DNA of 64,000 nt from contig OY294070.1 in assembly GCA_958510875.1 (NCBI GenBank), positions 44,973,299 through 45,037,298 of the forward strand. Direction: 5' to 3'. Positions 55,641-64,000 of this stretch are shown piece after piece. This DNA is from Endomychus coccineus (Eukaryota; Arthropoda; Insecta; Coleoptera; Endomychidae). Numbering within the stretch: position 1 is the first letter of the stretch; every line of letters begins with the position of its first letter. Below the pieces are notes generated by a model that made no database searches, was not told where the DNA came from, and was given only the letters and a program-made list of their open reading frames with translations. The position numbers and the translations under genes were made by a program.

Positions 55641-57924
55641 TTGTTACCCCTTTGGGTCTGGTTGGATAAGACTGTATTGGTTTAATAAAACTATAAGATC
55701 AATTTTACTAAAATTGTTAATTTATAATAATAATTAAAATGATATAAACAACCAATACTATTGTTTGAATATTATATGAGACATCGGGGCGAACAATGAT
55801 TCTATTGAATCTCCAACTATGAATACGTTTGACGAGATGTTGATAATTAACAATTGAACAATTCTTCATAAAGTCTATAAAATTAATTTGCTTTTTAATA
55901 AATGTTAATATGCAATAATTCCTTAACCTAATATACAATAATTGTTATATGATGCATAAATCACTATCAATTCAATATGTGCATCCTAACTATCATTTAC
56001 AAGCTATATACAATCTGCACCAATTGTATTTCTCAGAGATATGTTTCTATAGTACATTACATTGACTCCACATACTCTTAAATACAATACCCTTCAATAT
56101 CTTTAGTTGAATAAATGATTTGAAACAACAATCTTGATTAGTTTGTATCGGAACTTTCATTTAGATATCACTCATGAACAATATTTATAGTGTTTGATTC
56201 CTTGTCAATTATTCATTTTCGTTCACTTTAATTATGGCTTGAGTTTGCACTAACTACTTGGTTATGAATCCTCCAGAATTGAATGTGACGACTTATCCAA
56301 ATGTTATTCCAATAAACTCTAAGTACGCCAATGCCCTATATAATCAATTTGACATTACTATTCGAAATTGAATCAAATTCTGATTAATGAAGCTATTGAA
56401 GTTGTAGGCCATTTGAATTAAACATTATTTTTCAACTAACACTGACTCGAAATTATGAAGTTGAAGAATAAATTACTTGAAAGATTTCAAATGATATGAA
56501 CAATTACAATTGCATTTAAATTTATCAAATAGACTCACCAGCTAACTCGTAATTAATCTACGGTATGACACTACAGATTTGCTACCACTCGTCACAGTAA
56601 TTCACATTACTACATATCACAAATTAATTGCACTGGATATGTTTCACCAACTTCATTTAGTAGACACTATTACTTATACGTAATTTGATTAAAATAACTT
56701 GAGAGAATGATTAATTCGATTCCGATCCCTTATATACATTTCCAGATCTATTCAGTATTCCCAACCAAATTTACCTTCCTTTGTTATACGTATGATTAGG
56801 TTCATGTCCGAATGTATCTCACACACTGGTCACTAAACGTAATTGACGATTTTATTCGAGTAATTAGATTGCGGATCGCGTAACATCACCTACTCGAGTT
56901 ACGTATCAAAATGTAGCTAATTTTCCCCGGATTCTACTGAACAATTATAATCAACTTCTCATCATAAATAAATCCGTGAAATTATCCGTAAGTTCTGCGT
57001 TTTAAATTTCATAATTCGATGTTAATAATTCCAAATTATAGTTTGAACTGATTCGTAACATGTTATCAACAGCCGGTCACTTTTTCACATATGTGACTTC
57101 CAGGTTTTCGGAGATATAATCGAGAAAAGTTATGAAACTGATTATGTTCCTCCCTACTTTAACTTTTTTTTTTTTCAAATTCACCCGCATCAGCCATTTA
57201 GGTTATTAGCGGGGTAAAGTAATGTTATACATTGCAAAATATATTTATGGATTTCAGAAAAGTTACTAATTTATTAATGTTTTGTGGACTGAGGATAGTT
57301 CGTAGGTCACTGGATAGGTTAGCATCATCTCTTTGTGGTTGGTATGTTATACACTCTAGAAGGATGTGTTTCACATTGAGGGTTGTATGACAGCGGTCAC
57401 ATACCAGCCAATTGTTGGTATGATCGATTTCTTAAAGTCATTTGTTGTTTATGCTTTTCGATTTCTGTATTTAAGCAACTACTACCGTTTTGGAAACACG
57501 TGGTTTCGATTTCCCCAAATTGTTTATTAGAACTCCACTGTTGATTTCCCTTTATGACTGATTAAATTATGAACAACTTTAGTTAAGAAAATTTCTTTGT
57601 AATTTATTTATTTCTGGATAAATTGCTGACAACATTTTATTCATTCCAGTTGATCGATGCTTCTATAAAACAACTACAATTCTCATGAAACTTTCTGAGT
57701 GCTCTTCCACTATAACTCTGAATCTTTTAGCAATAATATCTTCAAGATTGTTTAACAATTAAGATAATGTTGTTAATTTAGTATGAGATCAGATTCCTGT
57801 TCACTTATGTCCTTCGTTGTATATGACACAACCCTTCGTTCGTAGATGTCGCTGCAAGTATAGACTCAATATAATCGATTTCCTTTCTGAATTTACCCAA
57901 CGTAGATTTCACACCGTAAAAATA
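55641..57924. other. 2.3-kb AT-rich insertion in the R2-like RT
   Basis: It starts after a coding stretch (IFNAVVEP on the minus strand) and ends before GDPFHQ. Both ends carry inverted ACCCCTTT/AAAGGGGT and the base triplet ATT. It includes a LINE tail at 57166-57440. The nature of the rest is unknown. Confidence 0.55.
57166..57440 (-). pseudogene. Poly-A-tailed LINE 3' end
   Basis: The minus strand reads WLVCDRCHTTLNVKHILLEC followed by TYQPQRDDANLSSDLRTIL, the Cys-His motif that ends Jockey-group ORF2 RNase H regions, then a stop and twelve A (T at 57164-57175). It is a 5'-truncated retroposition product of about 270 bp. Confidence 0.7.
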
Positions 57925-58454
57925 TTATTGGTGAAAGGGGTCCCCCCTGCTTGACCCCCGCTGAAGTTTATTGTTTAAAAATACGAAGCCTTGCGTAATC
58001 ATCGTCTCCACATTCTGATACGCGTCTTCCACGAGCCGTATCACTTGCTCGGGAATGCCTTTTGTGCGCAGAGCCGTTGCGATCATTTCGTTTGACACCG
58101 TATCAAAAGCTTTAGTGATGTCTAGGACTACTGCGACCATTTGTTGACTTTCGAGTGCCATAGCAGCTCGTTTAGAATGTGGAGGTTATTAAAGCACTCG
58201 GCTTCTGACATGACCCATTTATGCCGGGCGCTGAATCGCACCTTCTCTCTCAGCTTCTGGTTAATGATGTCGTAATAGAATCGGCTGAGTAAAGAGGAGA
58301 TAGTGATAGGACGGTGAATCTCGACCTTGGTACGGTGCTTCCCGTCCTTGTGAACGGCTGCCTACCGCAACACATGATTAGATTGTAGAACATGTGGAGA
58401 ACATAGCGGTCGACCCAGCTGGATACGTGTATATGGCTTAAACCGTCCGGATCC
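57925..58454 (-). pseudogene. R2-like RT, fingers and palm part
   Basis: Upstream of 58160 the minus strand reads HVSSWVDRYVLHMFYNLIM, EIHRPITISSLLSRFYYD and KWVMSEAECFNNLHILNELL. 58161-57925 reads VVLDITKAFDTVSNEMIAT (motif A Asp), LRTKGIPEQVIRLVEDAY and KLQRGSSRGDPFH. The last stretch is the GVKQGDPLSP-type box, altered. At least two frame breaks. The next coding part is at 55640, across the insertion. Confidence 0.75.
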
Positions 58455-60212
58455 TGTAACGCTTACCACATTACCTGTATAAAGATCGCTGTAATGATTT
58501 GAATAACGATTTCTGCTCGTAATATTAAATCATCAAACTTGTATTGACTATGAGTGTCATCTATCTTTCAATGGAGAATCGATTATCAATCTTTCGCGGA
58601 TACTCGTGGGAGGACGCCCGATTCGCGAGAGGGGAGTTAATGCGCGAAACGGAAACGAGAGAGGCCATTCGTTCTGTGACCATGGCCAGGGTAATTTAGA
58701 ATTTGATTCAGTTCTTTTCAATTTGTCTTATTAATCTGTTTCATCGAAATTTATTTGACGCCAGGGGTAATTAATTTGCTTTGTAATTTAAATCCTGATT
58801 CAAGATATGTTCAGCCCCTGCACGTCGGTATTTTTCAGTGGATATGATTTCTAGCGTGCTCTCGGCATCCACTACAAATCAGATTGTCTTATAGCAAATA
58901 TCGTAGATAATCATTTACTCCCTTAGAAATTCCTCTTCATATTTTACGGAATAAACTCGACAAGTTGTGGACAGATAAGTAATATCGTATTTTTGTGCTT
59001 GTTTAAGCTAGCAATATAACATGTGCCCACGTAATACGTTGTTGAATATCACCTTTCTTGACCTTGGTATATGAAGTTCTAATGGTTAAGTCACAGTAGA
59101 CTAGTGGGTGATTTATTGATTTATTCATTGATCTAGGTGGACATATTAGCATAGATCTCATTTTCTGCTTTATGAGAACTACGATTAAGGCCACCGTTAC
59201 ACTTGTTCAATTTACCATTAAACATTGCAAACTCTAATACAGTATTCAGATCAAGTAAATCATTATCTAAATACTCTTTGACAATGTTCAACTTGTTTAA
59301 TCAAGAGTTCTTCTTGACTACCTTTAAGTTCATACTTGATATTATAAATCGTTGTAAAAGTAATTTAATTTTCAAATCTTCTTTCAGATTTAACTATTGT
59401 AATTATTGTTCTCTTCAAGATATCAAATCAGTTATTACATATTGTATATACAATTTGGGAAAATAACATAATCAGTTGTGGGATCATATTGGTTATTCCT
59501 ACTGATTTGGTTATTTGTCCCTCGAACTTGTGCCAAGGTACTGCTCGTTTGTTGTTATTACGAGGTTTGAACGATTGAGACATTTCCTTCCTTTTGCCCG
59601 TGACGTTATGGTGGGAATTTCCTGGCAGAGCCTACTTCCAGCTTCTTCAAGTTCCAAGGACGATAACATTTTTAGTTTGAATGACCACATTTTCATTTCA
59701 CTGATTTTTGTTATCTAACTAGAATTGCATTATCGTTAACTTTATTCATTTGTTGAGATCGAACCCATAGGTTCACTATTAGAATTGTTCTTATCATGAA
59801 CTTCATTTATTTGTTGAGATCGAACCCATAGGTTCATAATTTATATATTTTTAATTCATCATATAACCTAATTTGTATTTTAACTCACAGTAGTTCCAAT
59901 TTTTATTTTTCAATTACAATAATTGTATTTGTTTTTTATGATAAATTGTTAAATTTCAAATTCCCAACTAGGAATGAAGCCAAATTGTTAAGTTTGACCT
60001 TGTCTTTATTTTTCGAAATCCATCAACTTTTATCCGCCTCGTAGTTCCTGAATTCTTGACTGGATTCTATTTTGTTTTTTTGTGTGCTAAAACAGTTAGC
60101 GTTCAGGGTAATCCATTCAGTCACGAATCTCAGAACATGTTTCACAACAAGCCCTGAGAGTAAGTAAATTTGTTGAGCTAGTTGGGGCCATTAATCACTC
60201 CAGATCCTAACA
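58455..60212 (+). repeat. LTR-like repeat, copy 2 (1.76 kb), likely solo LTR
   Basis: It starts TGTAACGCTT and ends GATCCTAACA (TG..CA). Flanks are GATCC (58450-58454) and GATCG (60213-60217), a 5-bp duplication with one mismatch. The sequence aligns with the reverse complement of 43759-45492. It splits the R2-like reading frame, so its insertion is younger than that LINE. An internal 62-bp-period duplication (TTGTTGAGATCGAACCCATA, twice) lies at 59750-59838. Confidence 0.8.
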
Positions 60213-60671
60213 GATCGTAGCTGGTACCTTGCAGCTGTAGACTTCTTTGTGCGAGAAAAACGATGAGAAATCACTTCAAGAGATATCTCAGTGATGACGG
60301 CATCTGTAGGGATAATATCCTCGTGTTCTTCCGACAAGGGTAATCGTACTGCTGGATTGGTTCCCCATAATGAATTGTACAATCCCCTTATGTCATAATC
60401 GTCTAGCGGGAGGTTTCAATTCTCCAGCCAGTCTACGCCTTCTCTGACATTTTTCGCAACAATGCCTGGATTTTGTTTGTATGACTCCTTGGTACGAGCC
60501 TAGATATATCGCCGGGCGCCTTTCGCTCTTGACCCTTCCACCGGCGCGCTTCCGTTCCCTCACCTCCCTGAACTTGAAGTGTGAGGTAACTCTATCGTAA
60601 ATGTGGTCTATATGAGCCTGGTGAACATTACCATTTAGCTCGAGAGCGTATTGAAGCGCGCCATTTAACAA
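60213..60671 (-). pseudogene. R2-like ORF, region between zinc fingers and RT
   Basis: 60671-60393 reads MLNGALQYALELNGNVHQAH; 60382-60213 reads MYNSLWGTNPAVRLPLSEEH, PTDAVITEISLEVISHRFSR and TKKSTAAR. The last block matches the helical region with the T-x-x-GPDG box that precedes the RT in R2-type proteins. The reading frame breaks off at the LTR-like repeat. A frame change lies near 60390. Confidence 0.6.
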
Positions 60672-61017
60672 CCTAATAGCGGCCGCGGATTCATCCCGGA
60701 TCTTTTTGTTGATGGTGTGAGCTAGGAAAGCTTTTAAAATCCCTTCTCTCCAGACTTTATCATCTGGAGAGGATGATCACTTTCGTGTTCGATATTAATA
60801 TCAGGGATAATTATCGGGAGTCGTTCGCCAATAATTTCCTCAGGTGAAGTGACAACTACAGCCTCCTATGTTTCATCCACCTCTTCCTGCTGGTCGTTGA
60901 CTTCGGCCGCCCCTCTGGCCTCTGGGGAAGGGTGGCAGACCTGCGAGAAGGCTTTGAATGACAATCTCCCTCTTACGGCGGTAGTTAGGATTCCGCCGCT
61001 TGAAGCTGATCTGTCTA

Positions 61018-61491
61018 TTAGTTTTGCCAACTATCACTGCTTCCATCCCTCACCCCGAGGAACTGTACTTCTAGTGGCAGAAGATGAACCTCCTCTTCTG
61101 AGAAGAGGGGGACCTTCGTCTGGGACGCAACGCCGACGCGTCTAGTCCCAGCTGCCCTAGCCGCATTCCGATGTTCGGGGTGAGCGTGGCGTTCGTACTG
61201 GCCGAGTCTGGCTTTCGTGTTGTGGGTCCCGCCACGGATTTCGTAACGATGACCGTCAACGATTTCCGGTGAAGGGGTTCTACCTGTGCACTTTCCTAAA
61301 TGACACTGAGCAGCATGCTTGGAGATGTAAACCTTCAGACATCTGGGGCACCTGAAGGTGACTACCTCTCGGGTGGCTTTCCTGAGAGTGTCATTTAAAC
61401 TCAGTGCCAAAAAATTTCCCTTCCCAGCATTATGGCAAGCTGTAAAAGGACGTTGCTGGAAAGTAAGTAGGAGTTCCGTATCCGTTGCCAA
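61018..61491 (-). pseudogene. R2-like N-terminal zinc fingers
   Basis: VVTFRCPRCLKVYISKHAAQ with CHLGKC gives one zinc finger. LGQYERHAHPEHRNAARAAG is the characteristic L-x-x-H/YER-x-HP-x-x-N block that closes the second one in R2-clade ORFs; a frame change near 61190 hides its Cys pair. These fingers bind the target DNA and define specificity. The ORF start MATDTELLLTF is plausible. Confidence 0.7.
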
Positions 61492-61785
61492 TGTCGTCCG
61501 AGTGGTCTCCCGAGAAATACCTCTTCCTGGTCATCCGAGGCCATATTCAAATCTGGGTTTTGAGTTTCATAAGACGTTCTGTAAGGTAGTTAGTCCTACA
61601 GGACCTTTACCCTTGTCAGTGTTTCACTAGCAGACGCACCTGCTTCCGACTCCCAGGTGTCCTTTACCACGCAATACGACGGATCTAGGTGACGAGTTCA
61701 GAAGGGATGGGCACCCTGTGAACATTCCCTGACGGGATACATTAGGAAAGAGAATCACAGTTACTCACGCCAGTAGGTAGGGACA

Positions 61786-63620
61786 TTTATTTTTTATTTA
61801 TTTATTTATTTACATTACAAAATCCAAAATACCGGCCCAAGGCATGACCCGTGTGGACATCCTCTTTTCGTACTTATTGTAATGCCTTCTGACGTGACTG
61901 TCCTGTCATTCAGGAACTTTACTATTGCTCGTTGCACCCGCTTTCCGAGATCAATAGTCTCAGTCGTTAACCAGGAGTTAAAAGCATTCTTTATATCTAA
62001 GGTCATCATAAATACGTGACTTTTCTCTCTCTCTCTCCCTCTCTCTCTCGGCTATTTGAATCACGTTCTAGGACTTCGATCGTTCCTCTGCCTTTCCTAA
62101 AACAAAACTGGTTCTCCGAAAAGAGATGGTGTTTCTCTAGGTGGTATGATAGTCTTGTTTGCCAAGATCTTATTATACACCTTTCCTATTACCGGTATTA
62201 GACACACCGATCGGAACCCAGGCCTACTTGGCTTGGGCAGCCAAGCTATACTAGCTGTTTTCCAGATCTTGTATGCCAGGTCCCAATGATCTTCCGGGCT
62301 TCCTTCCGAAATCACTTGTCTCAAAAATCTTAGCTTCGTCTCTTCCACGGCTTTCTTATATTCTGCTCCTTGTCTTTTATAGACATCTTGCAGTACACAT
62401 ATTGTGTCTGCGTCTTGCTCTCTTTGAGCGTTCTTCCTCGCTTTTCGAGTCTTCTTCGAAGGGATATGCTTGCCCTACATGCACTGATAGCCGCCTCCCG
62501 CAAATTCCCTGCTCTTAGTTCGGCCATGTTCACCACACCTTGGTTGCCTATTACTGCCTTTGTGGTCACTAAGTAGTGAACTTTCGCTCACCACCCAGTT
62601 TTCCACTTCAGCATCTCTGCTCGGCATAACGTCGATCCAGCTCCTTCCTTTCACCGTTTTGAAAGTGGGCTCTGACATCATTTCAACTTGTAGGTTTGCT
62701 ACGCCTACCAAGTTCATGAGTTGTCCACCTTAGTCGTCCGGGTCCGTTCCTCCCCACGTCTCGTGTTTGGCATTGAAATATTCCGTCAGTACCACCGACG
62801 CGCCATTATTACCCAAGAATGATTCAAGCCTACACATGACGTTGTCCAGCTTCTTTGTGGGGGCTACGTACTCATTCTAAACTGACAACTCTCGATCCTA
62901 GCTGTTCCACCGATACTGTCAACATCTCTCCAGTTGACGTCTGCGCTAATCCTATAGAGTTATGCTTAACTCGTACTAGCGTCGCAATTTTGTCCTCGCT
63001 ACCGCACTTACCCTGGACAAGCAAGGCATCGTCGGTACGATTCCTGTATGAAGACCTCGTCTATTTCCTTCTCATCTACCCATTGTCTAATTTCATCTGA
63101 TGTTTTTCTGCCACGGCCCACGTCTGTAATAGGCATGTTGTGTTGGACAACGCCTATCCGTTACCTGTGTACTGTCTCTCTTTTTCCTGCTATTTTAGAG
63201 TTTGGGCAGCAGTTTTCGCCCGTGTATGTTATTGCTTTGTGTCCGTCTAGTCCTTAGTTAAGACACGATTCGCCTTTCTGCGGACAGTCTTTCTCCATAA
63301 GGTCATGCGCGTAGCACCTAAAACATCTGCCATCACCGGTAGTCTCCTCTTCATAGCTAGCTAGGAGTCCCATCTCTACTCCTGTCGTGCTAACAGTTCT
63401 TTATGTAGATTTGGGGCTACCGCAAATCTTACATTTTCTCTCTTTTCATTAAGACAGCTTCTGCTATTTGAAGCCTTTATGAATGCGTCTTTCGACATTC
63501 CTTGATTTATTCATGTGTTAATCTCGAATACATCTTCTATTTTTTTACACGGTTGTGCCTGCCCGTAGGCCCGTTATCGTTTAAGTTGGGTTGCTTTTAA
63601 TAGTTTCCGAAACTTTCACA
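61786..63620 (-). mobile_element. Second R1-clade LINE, truncated in RT
   Basis: The minus strand has Gag-like zinc knuckles (63360-63240: RCFRCYAHDLMEKDCPQKGE, then SCLN), the endonuclease end (about 62880-62600), RT N-part (62569-62097) and RT to CPHGSCLGPVFWIL (62009-61815). It ends abruptly in a TAAA/TTTA repeat at 61790-61815, next to the 5' end of the R2-like element. Confidence 0.7.
61815..62880 (-). pseudogene. R1-like endonuclease end and RT N-terminus
   Basis: TFKTVKGRSWIDVMPS and VSESSLLSDHKGSN (62717-62560) are the end of the endonuclease with its SDH motif. 62348-62097 reads AYKIWKTASIAWLPKPSRPG. 62009-61815 reads MMTLDIKNAFNSW (motif A), TVTSEGITISTKRGCPHGSC and LGPVFWIL. This matches the other R1-like copy at 52 kb closely in the same motifs. 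The YADD/FADD part is missing because the copy ends here. Multiple frame changes. Confidence 0.75.
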
Positions 63621-64000
63621 TTCTCCACTTGCCGGAGTTTAGATTTTACTACCCATCTCTGGTTGTTGTCTTTGCAAACAACCAGCATTCCTCCGGCTTT
63701 CCTGTCTGCTATTTTCGGTGGTTGTCCCCCGATTTCCTTTATACTAAGCGTTCTAGGTCTCTAGCTTGGCCCGCTAATATGCCTTTTATTAAGGATTCGC
63801 TCTCTAGGGGCGAAGCTAATTCTTCACTGCATCGGGGAGGTTAGTCGGTGTGGTAGAGCACGTAGAATGAGGTTTGAGTGAAAAATTTATAATATGAATA
63901 GGGTGAGAGAAGATCTGAAACAAAGGGTTAGCTTACCAAATAGATGACACACTGTCGGAGGCTGCTGATGTGAATGCTGCACTTCCTAACACAACATAGC
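63621..64000. other. Window end, no clear feature
   Basis: GC is a little higher than average. It may be the 5' part of the second R1-like Gag gene; no reading frame is conclusive. Confidence 0.3.

Larger units (their letters stand above)
54200..61785 (-). mobile_element. R2-clade LINE, broken into pieces by two insertions
   Basis: On the minus strand: zinc-finger N-terminus (61491-61018), spacer (60671-60213), RT (58454-57925), RT with FADD and thumb (about 55640-54900), and an endonuclease-like C-terminus (about 54860-54200). The gap 58455-60212 is an LTR-like repeat with near-identical 5-bp flanks. The gap of about 55640-57920 is AT-rich. A single ORF with N-terminal zinc fingers and a C-terminal REL-type endonuclease is the plan of R2-clade LINEs. 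Confidence 0.72.

Overview
The window looks like gene-poor, repeat-rich chromosomal DNA of an arthropod, most likely an insect. It is AT-rich, its genes have GT..AG introns, and its mobile elements (R1- and R2-clade LINEs, PIF/Harbinger, ISL2EU, hAT, Tc1/mariner, Ty3/gypsy, Polinton-type polB) are a typical arthropod mix. I found no convincing host gene. Almost everything that can be named is a transposon, most copies are broken, and many sit inside one another.

Layout. 0.1-2.4 kb: a broken Crypton-type tyrosine recombinase and a hAT remnant. 2.77-10.44 kb: a 7.7-kb element with terminal inverted repeats (TIRs) of about 790 bp and a candidate 3-bp target duplication (CAC). It carries one split gene of roughly 1,570 codons that combines N-terminal zinc modules, an XPG/PIN-like nuclease and a cysteine-rich CXC domain (Academ-like by inference). 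10.55-16.88 kb: a three-level nest. A Tc1/mariner copy is split by a second long-TIR element whose only coding remnant is a CXC domain, and that element is split by a PIF/Harbinger element (ATT target duplication) whose transposase and MADF-like gene have interleaved exons on opposite strands. 17.4-21.5 kb: an ISL2EU-type element with a THAP/DDE transposase and a convergent YqaJ exonuclease gene. 22-24.6 kb: a tRNA-like SINE and a satellite array with a period near 390 bp. 24.6-26.6 kb: a 5'-truncated Ty3/gypsy element with one LTR. 30.2-31.9 kb: a hAT (ZBED/SCAND3-like) pseudogene.

34.6-43.7 kb: a decayed Polinton-like block. Its polB gene is split by a LINE, which in turn holds a mariner element, a MITE and a perfect 79-bp-arm palindrome. 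Three broken minus-strand genes of unknown function follow. 43.8-45.5 and 58.5-60.2 kb: two diverged copies, in opposite orientation, of a 1.75-kb LTR-like repeat. 46.3-53.3 kb: an R1-like LINE split in its RNase H region by an almost full-length CR1-like LINE. 54.2-61.8 kb: an R2-clade LINE split by the second LTR-like repeat and by a 2.3-kb AT-rich insertion. 61.8-63.6 kb: a second R1-like LINE, truncated in its RT.

The stretches 26.6-29.6 and 31.9-34.6 kb hold nothing I can name apart from a 120-bp hairpin and a weak arginine-rich ORF. The strongest leads for new biology are the long-TIR nuclease element with its CXC-only relative, and the interleaved two-gene Harbinger. Repeat boundaries and percent identities are by eye; nothing was aligned by software.
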